Source: an uncultured Bacteroidales bacterium (GTDB lineage: Bacteria; Bacteroidota; Bacteroidia; Bacteroidales; UBA932). Taken from it: 64,000 nucleotides of DNA. A program made the position numbers and the translations under genes. The notes under the pieces are model-generated. The model saw only the letters and a program-made list of their open reading frames with translations. It was not told the origin of the DNA and made no database searches. The DNA lies in assembly GCA_947588835.1 (NCBI GenBank), contig CANPZS010000007.1:1-64000 (forward strand), in the 5' to 3' direction. Shown piece after piece: positions 53,509-62,573 of the stretch; the first letter of the stretch is position 1, and each line of letters starts with the position of its first letter.

Positions 53509-53820
53509 ATGGAAGAATACACGACCAACTGGGATCTGATGCGGCTTTTGGCAAAACGCATCCGTGAATATCGTCTGGCGGCGCGCATCAGCCAGCAGGA
53601 AATGGCGGAGGAATCGGGCGTCAGCAAGAGCACGATATGCCGCTTTGAGCAGGGACAGAACGTCAATCTGACTTTGGGGAATTTCATATCGCTGCTGCGT
53701 GTCGTCGGGCAGGAACGGCGCATCGAGGAATTGCTGCCCGAACTGCCCGTTCCGCCTATGGCCTTGAAAGAAATCGAGAAATTGATTCCCAAAAGAGTGC
53801 GGAGGGCAAGACATGATTGA
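53509..53820 (+). CDS. hipB: HipB-like Xre-family antitoxin
   Basis: A helix-turn-helix protein of 103 residues. LAKRIREYRLAARISQQEMA followed by EESGVSKSTICRFEQG (about residues 15-50) is a clear Cro/CI domain; TLGNFISLLRVVGQERRIEE is the HipB-type continuation. It would repress its own operon and neutralise the kinase encoded next. The 3' end overlaps hipA by eight bases, so translation is coupled. Confidence 0.88.
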   Translation: MEEYTTNWDLMRLLAKRIREYRLAARISQQEMAEESGVSKSTICRFEQGQNVNLTLGNFISLLRVVGQERRIEELLPELPVPPMALKEIEKLIPKRVRRARHD

Positions 53821-55102
53821 GAGCCTGGACGTGATGCTGTGGGGCCGGAAAGTCGGAGCGCTGGTCGCCGGCCGTGAAAAATATCGCGAAAGAATCTGTT
53901 TCTATTTCGACCGGGAATATGTCCGGAACGGATATGATATAGCGCCGTTGCGGGCCCCTATAAACGACGCCGCCGCACAAAAGGGATTGCCGGTATATCC
54001 GGAAGATGACAAGATTTTCGGCGGTCTGCCGTCTTTCATCGCAGACTCCCTTCCGGACAATTGGGGAAATACGGTGTTCAGCGAATGGGCCAGTACACAT
54101 GGTATCCGCATAAAAGATCTGACCGCGCTGGACCGCCTGGCGTACATCGGCCGTCGCGGAATGGGGGCGCTGGAGTTCATCCCTCCGACAGCCGAGGAAC
54201 TGGAAACGCCGTTCAAGGTAGAAGTCGCGGAGCTCTATGAGCTTGCCCGCAGGACATATGAAAAGGCAAAAGATTTCAAGGCCGTCATGTCGGGCGATCT
54301 GATGATTGAAAGTTTGTTCCGGGTGGGCACCTCGGCCGGCGGCAAACGTCCGAAGGCAGTCATCAACGTAAACTACGGGACCGGACAGTGCTATTCCGGA
54401 CAGGTCGGCACGCCATATCCGGGATATACGCCTGTAATCATCAAATTCGACGAATACGGCACCATGCCGACGACACGGATAGAATACAGTTATTATCTCA
54501 TGGCGCCAGACGCCGGCCTCCCGATGATGCCGAGCCGCCTGCTGGAAGGAGAACACAATGCACATTTCATTACGGAACGGTTCGACAGAAAAGGAAACGA
54601 GAAAGTCCACGTCCAGACGTTGGCCGCATTGAATCCTTCGTCCAAATCATATGAGGACCTTATCGGCACAGCCTGCAAAATCGGCGTTCCGTCTGCGGAA
54701 GTCGCGCAGCTGTTCAGGATGATGGTGATGAATGTGCTGTGCGGAAATGTGGACGACCACAACAAGAATTTCAGCTTCACGATGCAGCCCGACGGGCAGT
54801 GGCACGTCGCGCCGGCATACGACTTCACTTTCGCCGTCGACCCCGCGGCGCCACGGTATGTCAACCGGCATAGCATGACCATAAACGGCAAGAACGAGTG
54901 CGTCTCCCGAGCCGATCTGCTGGCCGTGGCGGAGAGATTCGGAATAAAATCCGCCCGCTCCAGCATCGACAAAGCGGCTGACATTGCGCGCAATTATCCG
55001 GAATATGCCGTCAAGGCCGGAATAGACAGCCGATGGACAAAGATTGTTCATGAGGAGATTTTGTCCCGCATCGGACAACTCTCCGCACCTGAAATGATTT
55101 AG
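53813..55102 (+). CDS. hipA: HipA-family serine/threonine kinase toxin
   Basis: A kinase-fold protein of 429 residues. The HipA N-domain is DVMLWGRKVGALVAGREKYR. The P-loop-like ejectable segment is RVGTSAGGKRPKAVINVN (about residues 168-185) with the likely autophosphorylated Ser. The ATP-binding Lys region is YTPVIIKFDEYG. The catalytic loop is CGNVDDHNKNFSFTM (about 305-319), and the metal-binding motif is APAYDFTFAVD. E. coli HipA phosphorylates glutamyl-tRNA synthetase and causes persistence. No residue appears to be missing. A decayed copy of its first codons follows the gene at 55104-55150. Confidence 0.9.
   Translation: MIESLDVMLWGRKVGALVAGREKYRERICFYFDREYVRNGYDIAPLRAPINDAAAQKGLPVYPEDDKIFGGLPSFIADSLPDNWGNTVFSEWASTHGIRIKDLTALDRLAYIGRRGMGALEFIPPTAEELETPFKVEVAELYELARRTYEKAKDFKAVMSGDLMIESLFRVGTSAGGKRPKAVINVNYGTGQCYSGQVGTPYPGYTPVIIKFDEYGTMPTTRIEYSYYLMAPDAGLPMMPSRLLEGEHNAHFITERFDRKGNEKVHVQTLAALNPSSKSYEDLIGTACKIGVPSAEVAQLFRMMVMNVLCGNVDDHNKNFSFTMQPDGQWHVAPAYDFTFAVDPAAPRYVNRHSMTINGKNECVSRADLLAVAERFGIKSARSSIDKAADIARNYPEYAVKAGIDSRWTKIVHEEILSRIGQLSAPEMI
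53843..53863 (+). repeat. 21-base direct repeat, copy 1 (inside the hipA 5' end)
   Basis: GGCCGGAAAGTCGGAGCGCT plus G is identical to 55123-55143 just after the hipA stop, 1.28 kb away. It encodes GRKVGAL in hipA. Confidence 0.9.
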
Positions 55103-55103
55103 G

Positions 55104-55150
55104 GTGCGGCTTGACGTAACTCGGCCGGAAAGTCGGAGCGCTGCATCATA
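55104..55150 (+). pseudogene. Decayed duplicate of the hipA 5' end
   Basis: A stretch directly after the hipA stop repeats, in degenerate form, the hipA codons for SLDVMLWGRKVGAL. The last 21 bases (55123-55143) are identical to 53843-53863, and the earlier part reads GCTTGACGTAA where hipA has GCCTGGACGTGA, with a stop in frame. This points to a former tandem second hipA, or to a duplication formed when the hipBA block inserted. Confidence 0.55.
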
Positions 55151-55195
55151 AAAAAGTTTTTTCTGTTTCTTAATGGCAATTCCGGCTTTATTTCA

Positions 55196-55203
55196 TAACT
55201 TTG
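55196..55203 (+). promoter_or_regulatory. -7 box of recA
   Basis: TAACTTTG matches TAnnTTTG, giving a leader of roughly 60 bases before recA. No LexA-type dyad was recognised around it. The -33 element is unclear. Confidence 0.5.
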
Positions 55204-55268
55204 TAAATGGCGGTGCGGATGCTGTCTGCCGCCCATTGAATTATCACTTAAACTGTTATTAAGACATT

Positions 55269-56303
55269 ATGACCAAAGGAACTGAAGAGAAGCCCGGTGC
55301 TGAGCTCAATGCCGCAAAGCTCAAGGCGCTGCAGGCTACCATAGACAAAATCGAAAAAGATTACGGAAAGGGCACCATAATGAAGCTCACCGACCGGCCG
55401 GAATGGGACGAGAAGCAGGTCATCCCGAGCGGCTCCATCGCCCTCGACCACGCGCTCGGCATCGGCGGCTATCCCAGGGGAAGGATCATCGAGATTTACG
55501 GCCCTGAGTCCAGCGGAAAGACCACGCTTGCCATACATGCGATAGCGCAGGCCCAGAAGCTCGGAGGGATAGCGGCCATGATAGATGCGGAGCATGCCTT
55601 CGACAGGACATACGCCAAGAATCTCGGAGTGGACCTCGAAACTCTGCTGATTTCCCAGCCCGACAACGGCGAACAGGCTCTTGAAATAGCCGACAACCTC
55701 ATACGTTCCGGAGCCGTAGACATCATAGTCATAGACTCCGTGGCCGCGCTGACCCCGAAAGCCGAGATAGAGGGCGAGATGGGAGACAACAAGGTGGGCC
55801 TGCAGGCAAGGCTGATGAGCCAGGCGCTCCGCAAGCTGACCGCGAACATAAGCAAGACCAACACCTGCTGCATATTCATCAACCAGCTCCGCGAGAAAAT
55901 CGGCATAATGTTCGGAAATCCGGAGACGACCACGGGAGGCAACGCCCTCAAATTCTACGCTTCGGTGCGCATCGACGTGCGCAGGACAACCCAGATAAAA
56001 GACGGGGACGAGGCCCTCGGCAACAGGACCAAGGTCAAGGTTGTGAAGAACAAGATGGCTCCGCCTTTCAAGAAAGCGGAATTCGACATAGTGTTCGGAG
56101 AAGGGATTTCCCACATAGGCGAGGTGCTCGATCTCGGCGTGGAGACCGGAGTCGTAATCAAGAGCGGCTCGTGGTTCAGCTACAACGACCAAAAGCTCGC
56201 TCAGGGGCGCGAAGGCACCAAGCAGCTGCTTGCGGACAACCCGGAACTTTGCGAAGAAATAGAAGCCAAAATCCGGGAGATCATGAAAAACCTGAAAGAC
56301 TAA
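55269..56303 (+). CDS. recA: Recombinase RecA
   Basis: A strand-exchange protein of 344 residues. [20 protein letters not shown] contains the Walker A loop, [18 protein letters not shown] precedes Walker [21 protein letters not shown], loop L1 contains [19 protein letters not shown], and loop L2 is [20 protein letters not shown]. The C-terminal domain ends in a short acidic tail. It is monocistronic, with its own promoter after hipBA. The convergent ComEA-like gene follows 23 bases later. Confidence 0.98.
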   Translation: MTKGTEEKPGAELNAAKLKALQATIDKIEKDYGKGTIMKLTDRPEWDEKQVIPSGSIALDHALGIGGYPRGRIIEIYGPESSGKTTLAIHAIAQAQKLGGIAAMIDAEHAFDRTYAKNLGVDLETLLISQPDNGEQALEIADNLIRSGAVDIIVIDSVAALTPKAEIEGEMGDNKVGLQARLMSQALRKLTANISKTNTCCIFINQLREKIGIMFGNPETTTGGNALKFYASVRIDVRRTTQIKDGDEALGNRTKVKVVKNKMAPPFKKAEFDIVFGEGISHIGEVLDLGVETGVVIKSGSWFSYNDQKLAQGREGTKQLLADNPELCEEIEAKIREIMKNLKD

Positions 56304-56326
56304 GCGATGCCCATCGTGTCCGCCGC

Positions 56327-57289
56327 TCAGAGCGGCGCGGCGATGAGGCATTTCGAAAGGCGGCCGGCGGACTCTTCATCGAGTACGCCGGCTTGTTTCA
56401 GCCCCTCGACGGTCCATTCCCCGCGCGGCTGGTTGTCCCGATAGAGCACTATGCCGTGCGCCGCACGCCTGCCTATGTACGGATGCAGGGCAAGCGAGTC
56501 CTCAGGCAGTGTCCACAGGGGATACGGTTCCGGAGGGGAAAGCGTGATCAGATCCGACAAGGCTTCATATTTTTCCTCCGAGAAATTGTATATATCCATC
56601 AGCTGGGCCGTATGGGAATACCCGTGCAGTTCCCCGCGGTATGACACCATTCTGGAGGCGAAATATTTTCCGATGCCGGGAAGGAGTTCGAACAGGGCCG
56701 AATCGGCCGTGTTTATATCTATTTTAGGAATGGCGATGAACGGCTCCAGACGCCTGTAGACACTGTCCGACACTACGAATGAGCGGGAGAAGTCTTCGGG
56801 CCTGTGAAAACGTCCGCCTTTGGAGCGGTAATTTTCTATGGCCTGGGCCTGTTTAGGGGAAAAGCCGAGACGCTGCAGGTCCTCCACGCTCACCGTGTTG
56901 GGGTCGAAATCGAACGACTCGACGCGGCGGGCAGGCCGTCCATAGACGGCCTGGCGCTCCGCCACGCGCGGATGCGCGTGCGCCCGCCGCACCGTGACGT
57001 CTCCGTAGCCCCCTCGCGGCGCCCCGGCATCACGGGACAGGCCCGCGACGGATTTCAGGCTATCGACCTCGGCGTCGGAAAGCGACGACAGGATGGACTC
57101 CGCCAACGCACGGTCGATGACGAACACCGTATCCGGACGGTCATTGGCCTCCGACACCCTCCCGACGACTGCCTTATGTACAAAAAGAGCTATCTGATAA
57201 CCTATTATCAGAAACATTAAAGCTATTGCGCCCATGGCAAACGAGGACCTCGGGGTTCCCTCATCCTCTTTCCGTTTCTTCCTCTCCAT
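56327..57289 (-). CDS. ComEA-like helix-hairpin-helix membrane-anchored protein
   Basis: A protein of 320 residues from ATG 57289, overlapping the end of rsmI by 29 bases. The frame from 57331 is longer but starts deeper in rsmI. One N-terminal membrane helix (GAIALMFLIIGYQIALFV) places the rest outside the cytoplasm. Then come HhH-type repeats: FDPNTVSVEDLQRLGFSPKQ, IDINTADSALFELLPGIGKY and a third, GEWTVEGLKQAG. Such proteins bind DNA non-specifically, and ComEA serves natural transformation. Bacteroidetes members are conserved but mostly unstudied, so a competence role is inferred. Confidence 0.75.
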   Translation of the reverse strand: MERKKRKEDEGTPRSSFAMGAIALMFLIIGYQIALFVHKAVVGRVSEANDRPDTVFVIDRALAESILSSLSDAEVDSLKSVAGLSRDAGAPRGGYGDVTVRRAHAHPRVAERQAVYGRPARRVESFDFDPNTVSVEDLQRLGFSPKQAQAIENYRSKGGRFHRPEDFSRSFVVSDSVYRRLEPFIAIPKIDINTADSALFELLPGIGKYFASRMVSYRGELHGYSHTAQLMDIYNFSEEKYEALSDLITLSPPEPYPLWTLPEDSLALHPYIGRRAAHGIVLYRDNQPRGEWTVEGLKQAGVLDEESAGRLSKCLIAAPL

Positions 57290-57989
57290 ATTCTCCCCCT
57301 CTTCCTGAACGTTTATGCTGCGCTCCCGCAACGATGATGACTATCTCGCCCTTCGGCTCATGCGCCGCATACCATGCCGCGACTTCGGCGAGAGTGCCGC
57401 GGCGGTGTTCTTCATGCACTTTGGACATTTCCCTCGCGACGGAACATTCCCTGTCCGCCCCGAATGTCTCGGCAAACTGTTCCAGCGTCTTCACGAGACG
57501 ATACGGCGACTCGTAAAAAATCATCGTCCTCGTCTCGGAGGCAAGTTCCTGCAACCTTGTCATGCGGCCCTTCTTCACAGGCAGGAACCCTTCGAAACAA
57601 AACCTGTCGCACGGCAGGCCGGAAGTGACCACTGCCGGAATGCAGGCGGTGGCGCCCGGAAGCGTGCGGACCTCTATCCCCTCCTCCGCACAGGTGCGCA
57701 CAAGCAGGAACCCCGGATCGGATATGCCGGGAGTGCCGGCGTCGCTTATCAACGCGACGTTCATTCCGGCCATGATGCGCTCCTTTATCTGCCCTACGGT
57801 CTTGTGCTCGTTGAACTTATGATGAGACTGCACGCGCCCTTCTATGCCGTAATGCTTCAACAGCACCGAACTGGTGCGGGTATCCTCGGCAAGTATCAAA
57901 TCAGCCTCCTTAAGCACCCTGACGGCCCTGAGCGTCATATCCTCAAGATTTCCGACAGGCGTCGGCACTATGTAAAGCAACCCCGCCAC
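57261..57989 (-). CDS. rsmI: 16S rRNA (cytidine(1402)-2'-O)-methyltransferase
   Basis: A SAM-dependent methyltransferase of 242 residues. YIVPTPVGNLEDMTLRAVRV at residues 6-25, LAEDTRTSSVLLKHYGI, ALISDAGTPGISDPGFLLVR and LPGATACIPAVVTSGLPCDR are classic RsmI blocks, followed by FEGFLPVKKG. It modifies the P-site region of 16S rRNA. The short C-terminal tail (GRGGEYGEEETERG) is variable. The gene follows the repeat-rich protein by three bases. Confidence 0.94.
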   Translation of the reverse strand: MAGLLYIVPTPVGNLEDMTLRAVRVLKEADLILAEDTRTSSVLLKHYGIEGRVQSHHKFNEHKTVGQIKERIMAGMNVALISDAGTPGISDPGFLLVRTCAEEGIEVRTLPGATACIPAVVTSGLPCDRFCFEGFLPVKKGRMTRLQELASETRTMIFYESPYRLVKTLEQFAETFGADRECSVAREMSKVHEEHRRGTLAEVAAWYAAHEPKGEIVIIVAGAQHKRSGRGGEYGEEETERG

Positions 57990-57992
57990 GTC

Positions 57993-58934
57993 CTATCCGA
58001 GTTTTTTCCTCACCGCCATCATAAAGCAATACACCACCTCCGAACCGAAATTCCAGTCTGGAAAATGTTTCATGACATATTTTTCCGCCTCGGCAATGGA
58101 TCCGGCGGCATTGAGGTCATTTATAGTCTTGTCATACAATACATTATCTTCGCGGAACAGGGTATTAATGAACAAAGCCCTGTCATACAGCGAAATGGCG
58201 CTGCGTATATTTTTCACCGGCACGCCGGGCAAATCGCTCTGCCATGCATAATGCTTCTGCGGTTCCGACGCAGATTCCGGTTCCGGTGCAGATTCCGGTT
58301 CCAGTGCAGATTCCGGTTCCAGTGCAGATTCCGGTTCCAGTGCAGATTCCGGCGATTGTGCAGACTCCGGCACGACTTCTTCTTGCACCTCAGGCACTGT
58401 CTCCGCAGACACTTCAGCTGTATCTGCTTCCACAGGTGTATCAGTCTCAACAGTTTCCGCAGGCGCTTCGGCCGTTTCCTGCACAAATTCATCGCCGGCC
58501 TCAGCCGCAGGTGCTGTCTCAACTGCCGGTGCCGGCTCAGCCGCGGGCGCAGGCTCTGTCGCAGGCACAGGTTCTGTCGCGGGCACAGGTTCAGATTCAG
58601 GCACAAGCTCTGTTGCAGACACCTGCTCAGCATCCGGCACTGAAGCAGCCGCGGGCGCAGGCTCAACTTCCTGCGATAGTTCAGCTTCAGGCACTGAAGC
58701 AGCCGCAGGCACAGGCGCAGATTCAGGCACAGGCTCCGGTTCGGGCGCAGGCACTGCGATTTCGCTCCAGTCCACCGGAGCATCCTCCGCCTCCGGCTCA
58801 GCGGAATCCTGCCGCAATCCCTGTCCGTCCGGGGCGCCCAGCTCTTCAACACGCCTTTCCAGTTCTTCGAGCCGTTCCCTCAACGAGCGTATGCCGGCCT
58901 GTATTTCGTCAAGTATTTCCGTCCTTTTGTCCAT
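57993..58934 (-). CDS. Conserved Bacteroidetes protein with a Pro/Glu/Ala-rich repeat region
   Basis: A protein of 313 residues. Residues 1-35 form a coiled coil ([20 protein letters not shown]). Residues about 50-230 are a low-complexity Pro-Glu-Ala-Val-Ser region, partly an 18-base tandem repeat coding for LEPESA. The C-terminal 80 residues ([60 protein letters not shown]) are a domain I recognise as conserved in Bacteroidetes, without known function. No signal peptide is visible, so it is probably cytoplasmic. The repeat may vary in length between strains. It is divergent from tdk. Confidence 0.75.
   Translation of the reverse strand: MDKRTEILDEIQAGIRSLRERLEELERRVEELGAPDGQGLRQDSAEPEAEDAPVDWSEIAVPAPEPEPVPESAPVPAAASVPEAELSQEVEPAPAAASVPDAEQVSATELVPESEPVPATEPVPATEPAPAAEPAPAVETAPAAEAGDEFVQETAEAPAETVETDTPVEADTAEVSAETVPEVQEEVVPESAQSPESALEPESALEPESALEPESAPEPESASEPQKHYAWQSDLPGVPVKNIRSAISLYDRALFINTLFREDNVLYDKTINDLNAAGSIAEAEKYVMKHFPDWNFGSEVVYCFMMAVRKKLG
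58270..58352 (-). repeat. Tandem 18-base repeat, about 4.5 units
   Basis: GCAGATTCCGGTTCCAGT (plus strand) recurs from 58270 to about 58352 with one base change in the first unit. It encodes LEPESA units in the minus-strand protein. Unit number is a likely variable trait. It is coding and in phase, so it is not a CRISPR array. Confidence 0.9.
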
Positions 58935-58941
58935 AAAATAC

Positions 58942-58949
58942 TATATTTG
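58942..58949 (+). promoter_or_regulatory. -7 box of tdk
   Basis: TATATTTG lies 25 bases before the tdk ATG at 58975, in the 40-base gap to the divergent gene. A TTTC at about 58916-58919 could serve as -33, with a 22-base spacer. Confidence 0.5.
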
Positions 58950-58974
58950 CAACACAATCATCAAAGTTAAGGAA

Positions 58975-59535
58975 ATGTTCTCAGAAAAAACAAAAAAAAC
59001 AGGATGTATCGAAGTCATTTGCGGCTCCATGTTCTCAGGAAAGACCGAAGAACTGATCCGCAGGCTTAAAAGGGCCCGGTTCGCCAACCAGAAAATAGAA
59101 ATTTTCAAGCCGGCCATCGACAACCGCTATTCCGACAAGGACGTAGTATCGCATGACAGCCACAGCATTCCGAGCACTCCAGTACGGAATCCCGAAGACA
59201 TACTGAACATTTCCCCGGACGTGCAGGTAGTAGGAATCGACGAAGCGCAATTCTTCGGCGAAAGCCTGATCGAGATAGTGCAGCAGCTTGCCGACCGCGG
59301 AGTGCGCGTCGTAGTCGCCGGCCTCGACATGGACTATTCAGGCAAGCCGTTCGGCCCCATGCCGGGACTGATGGCGATAGCGGAAGACGTGCAGAAAGTC
59401 CATGCGATATGCGTCAAATGCGGCAACCTGGCCAACTTCTCCCACCGTCTCACCACGAGCGACGAACTGGTGGTGCTCGGAGAGAAGGACGTCTACGAGC
59501 CGCTGTGCCGCGAATGCTTCAATAAAGTCAAATAA
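58975..59535 (+). CDS. tdk: Thymidine kinase
   Basis: A type II (tetrameric, zinc-binding) thymidine kinase of 186 residues in nucleoside salvage. ATG 58975 is preceded by AAGG; the longer frame from 58891 runs through the promoter. Walker A is [20 protein letters not shown], the lid and Walker B are [20 protein letters not shown], thymidine-binding residues lie in [20 protein letters not shown], and zinc ligands are CVKCGN and CREC. All expected residues are present. Confidence 0.96.
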   Translation: MFSEKTKKTGCIEVICGSMFSGKTEELIRRLKRARFANQKIEIFKPAIDNRYSDKDVVSHDSHSIPSTPVRNPEDILNISPDVQVVGIDEAQFFGESLIEIVQQLADRGVRVVVAGLDMDYSGKPFGPMPGLMAIAEDVQKVHAICVKCGNLANFSHRLTTSDELVVLGEKDVYEPLCRECFNKVK

Positions 59536-59574
59536 AGTCAGGCACTGTCCGCGAAATCATGCATTGCCGCAGCA

Positions 59575-60462
59575 TCATGCCTTGCCGCGGCGGGGATGAT
59601 GGCTCAGAATGGCGGACTGCCACGTGCTGCTGTCTATATGCGTATATATTTCAGTAGTAAGGATGCTTTCGTGTCCGAGCATCTCCTGTACCACGCGGAG
59701 GTCGGCGCCGTTCTCGATGAGATGCGTCGCAAAAGAATGCCTGAACGTATGAGGGGAAATCTCTTTTTGGACACCGGCCGCGACCGCCTGCCGCTTGACC
59801 ATACTGAACACTGACACGCGGCTCAGCGACCTGCCGAAACGGTTGAGGAACAGGATGTCCGAATATTCCGGAGACGCCGGCCCGATACGGACGTCCATAT
59901 AGCGGACAATCGCCTCCGCGGCCATTTCGCCGAGGGGCACCATCCTTTGTTTGTCCCCCTTGCCTATGACGCTGACGAACCCGTCCTGCAGATACACATT
60001 GGATATCTTAAGCCCGACGGCCTCCGACACCCGCAGTCCGCAGCCGTACAATACCTCCAGCAGGGCCCTGTCCCGCGGCCCGGACGGCGACTTCAGGTCC
60101 ACCGATTCGATTATCCTCTCCACTTCCTCCACCGAAAGGACTTCCGGCAGATAAAGCCCGAGCTTCGGGGAATCCATGCCGTCGCAGGGATTGTCCTTGC
60201 GCTCCCCTTCCATCACAGCCCAGCCGAAAAAAGACCGGAATGCACTCAGCATGCGCGCCTGCGACCTGCCCGACAGCCCGCTTCTCCCGGCGAAATAAGA
60301 TATTATATCCCCCGTGCCGATGTCCTTCAGGGACTTGTCCACAACGTCCATAAATTCGGAGACATCGGAAACATAGGATGCCACCGTATTCGGCGACATC
60401 CCCCTTTCGACTTTCAGGTAATAGGAATAGTCCCTGAGTATCCTTCCCGCAGGCCCGTCCAT
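59575..60462 (-). CDS. Tyrosine recombinase XerC/XerD
   Basis: A chromosome-dimer-resolving recombinase of 295 residues. The N-terminal core-binding domain (DYSYYLKVERGMSPNTVASY) is followed by the catalytic domain with Arg in LLEVLYGCGLRVSEAVGLKI, Lys in IGKGDKQRMVPLGE, His-x2-Arg in HTFRHSFATHLIENGADLRV, His in QEMLGHESILTTEIYTHIDS and Tyr in the same block. The sequence looks housekeeping (XerD-like) rather than an integrase. No dif site is recognised nearby. It lies nine bases after the DPP III gene. Confidence 0.93.
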   Translation of the reverse strand: MDGPAGRILRDYSYYLKVERGMSPNTVASYVSDVSEFMDVVDKSLKDIGTGDIISYFAGRSGLSGRSQARMLSAFRSFFGWAVMEGERKDNPCDGMDSPKLGLYLPEVLSVEEVERIIESVDLKSPSGPRDRALLEVLYGCGLRVSEAVGLKISNVYLQDGFVSVIGKGDKQRMVPLGEMAAEAIVRYMDVRIGPASPEYSDILFLNRFGRSLSRVSVFSMVKRQAVAAGVQKEISPHTFRHSFATHLIENGADLRVVQEMLGHESILTTEIYTHIDSSTWQSAILSHHPRRGKA

Positions 60463-60471
60463 GCAAGGCCG

Positions 60472-62478
60472 TCAAAGAGTGGAATACTTCCTGCCGTACT
60501 CCAGCTGCTGGCCGAGAAAATCGTCCACGGCCACTATCTCGTAATCGACCGTCTTCCCGTTTTTCACTACGGGCACAATGTCCGGATTGACGAATCCGCT
60601 GTACGGCTTCAGGCCGAGTGCAGCATACCTTTGGCGTACCTCAGCGTGCAGCTCCGGATCTATGTTCACCGCATACGTTTCTATAAGGGCCTTTCCGGCT
60701 TCAAAATCGCCCTCGGACTTTATCCGCTGTATCTCGGCGAGCAGTTCGGCGAACAGGCCGCGCAGCGCCTCGAAATCATTGACGACGAAATAAGTCTTGC
60801 CGTCGCGGACCTTTTTCTCTATGACATTGTCTTTCAGACCTTTTTCATAGCACCACTGAGCAATCAGCTTGCGGTTCTGCATGTGGGCCTCGGTATTGGG
60901 CCGGCCGAGCTCTACCCTGGTGAACTGCGTGAAGAGTCCGTTGCGTATATATTCAGTATACTGCACCTTGTATGCCTCGGCGTCAGGAATGATGCCGAGC
61001 TCGACAAGCTTGGGATCGGCTATGTAATACAGCGCGAAAAGATCGGCGCGGGCCTCTTCGAGAGCCGAGCCGTATTCGCCCATCGCCGTGGATGACACTC
61101 CCGGCAGAAGCTGTCCCGAAGCGTGTCCGAGGCATTCGTGAAGGTCGGTATGCACCTCGTCCGTGTAATTGCCGTATTTCTTGTACGCGGCAATCTCATC
61201 CTCCGACCATGCGAATTCGCCCAGGACGCTGTTGGGAGACTCCAAAGCCGCGAAATCATATGCATGGGTGATATTGGCGATCGTCACCGATTTGGAACCG
61301 TGCTCCTTGCGGATCCAGTCAGCGTTGGGAAGATTGATCCCGATGGGCGTGGCCGGGTAGCAGGCGCCGGCGAGGGCTACCGCATTCACCACCTTGGCCG
61401 AAATGCCCTTCACGTTCTTTTTCCTGAAACGGGGATCCACGGGAGAATTGTCTTCAAACCACTGCGCATTGGCGCTGAGCAGCTCGGTCCTTGCGGAAGC
61501 GTCGGGATCCTTAATGTGTACGTAGCCCTCCCATGTGGCCTTGCGTCCGAGAGGATCGTCATAATCCTCTATGAAGCCGTTTATGAAATCCACGGTGCCG
61601 AGAGTATCTTTCACCCATTCGATGTTGAATTCGTCCCACAGCTTCAAATCGCCCGTGCGGTAATACTCCACGAGCAGCCCGAGGGCGCGTTTCTGGATGT
61701 CGTTCTCCGCCACGGCGGCCGCCTTCTCCAATTCTCCGGCAATCTTCTCGAGGGCCGGGCCGTAGATGCCGCCTATCTTCCACTTTTCTTCTCTCACCAC
61801 GCCGTCGGCGCCTTTGACCACCTTGCTGTTGAGACCGTAGGAAACAGGCTCCGGATCATCCGGATCCACGATGCCGGCATAGTAGCGCTCGACCTCGCCG
61901 CGGGTGACGCCTTCATAGAAATTGACGGCCGACAGGGCCACTATGTCGCCGTCCGTCGCAGTGGAGCGGCGCTGATAAAGGTCGTCCCTGTCATAAATGA
62001 AATCGAGAAGCCTGCCGTCCGCAACACCGACGGCATCCATAAGCGACGCAAAATATTCTTTCGGGCACGAAGGCACGAACTTGTCCTCCGCATAATGATG
62101 ATGCACGCCGCAGCTGAAAAACAGCCTCTTGGCGTATTCCTCGAACAGGGCGAAATCCGACGCCCCCCTGTCCCCGCCGTAGTCTTCAAGAATCTTCTCC
62201 ACCGCATGGCGCACCGGCAGGTTCCAGGCGCAATATTGGTCCCAGGTAATGTCGCGGCCGTATTTTGCGGCCTCCGAAAGATGGTAGGCATATTCTTTCT
62301 GCCTCAGACTGAGCGACTCCCATCCTGGCACCTGAAAACGCAGCACCTTGAGATCGGCGAACTCGTCCACGGTATATTTGAAACCGTCCTTTCCGGCATC
62401 TCCGGCCGGATTTTTACCGCATGCCGCAACTATCGACACGGCTCCGGCAAAAATTGTCATTTTGGAAATAACGTTCAT
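60472..62478 (-). CDS. Dipeptidyl peptidase III family (M49) metallopeptidase, lipoprotein
   Basis: A protein of 668 residues. The signal sequence ends in SIVAACGK, a lipobox, so the enzyme is lipid-anchored outside the cytoplasm. The zinc motif is HECLGHASGQ (HExxGH, variant of the usual HELLGH), and the second motif is EEARADLFALYY (EExRA). The region YTDEVHTDLHECLGH and the preceding helical domain agree with bacterial DPP III. Such enzymes remove N-terminal dipeptides from short peptides. The length is close to the bacterial norm (about 650-680). Confidence 0.92.
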   Translation of the reverse strand: MNVISKMTIFAGAVSIVAACGKNPAGDAGKDGFKYTVDEFADLKVLRFQVPGWESLSLRQKEYAYHLSEAAKYGRDITWDQYCAWNLPVRHAVEKILEDYGGDRGASDFALFEEYAKRLFFSCGVHHHYAEDKFVPSCPKEYFASLMDAVGVADGRLLDFIYDRDDLYQRRSTATDGDIVALSAVNFYEGVTRGEVERYYAGIVDPDDPEPVSYGLNSKVVKGADGVVREEKWKIGGIYGPALEKIAGELEKAAAVAENDIQKRALGLLVEYYRTGDLKLWDEFNIEWVKDTLGTVDFINGFIEDYDDPLGRKATWEGYVHIKDPDASARTELLSANAQWFEDNSPVDPRFRKKNVKGISAKVVNAVALAGACYPATPIGINLPNADWIRKEHGSKSVTIANITHAYDFAALESPNSVLGEFAWSEDEIAAYKKYGNYTDEVHTDLHECLGHASGQLLPGVSSTAMGEYGSALEEARADLFALYYIADPKLVELGIIPDAEAYKVQYTEYIRNGLFTQFTRVELGRPNTEAHMQNRKLIAQWCYEKGLKDNVIEKKVRDGKTYFVVNDFEALRGLFAELLAEIQRIKSEGDFEAGKALIETYAVNIDPELHAEVRQRYAALGLKPYSGFVNPDIVPVVKNGKTVDYEIVAVDDFLGQQLEYGRKYSTL

Positions 62479-62502
62479 TTTATATCAACTGAATAACTCC
62501 TG

Positions 62503-62550
62503 CAAAATTAAGAAACACTTTTGAATTATATCAAATAATGCGTAATTTTG
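62503..62550. promoter_or_regulatory. Divergent promoters of the DPP III and C11 protease genes
   Basis: Minus strand: TTTG (62532-62535) and TAATTTTG (62503-62510), 21 bases apart, facing DPP III. Plus strand: TTTG (62520-62523) and TAATTTTG (62543-62550), 19 bases apart, facing the C11 gene. The two promoters interlock, so they may compete or be co-regulated. Confidence 0.65.
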
Positions 62551-62573
62551 TCCGTATTACAGAACAGGAAATC

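Noticed and set aside
58270-58352. CRISPR-like short repeats
   Set aside because: Units are directly adjacent without spacers and are in-phase codons of a protein repeat.
59575-60462. Phage or island integrase
   Set aside because: The protein has the length and motif set of a housekeeping XerC/D, with no phage genes, attachment repeats or tRNA beside it.
61123-62496. 457-codon frame opposite the DPP III gene
   Set aside because: Its composition mirrors the codon pattern of the sense gene, which has all catalytic motifs of family M49.
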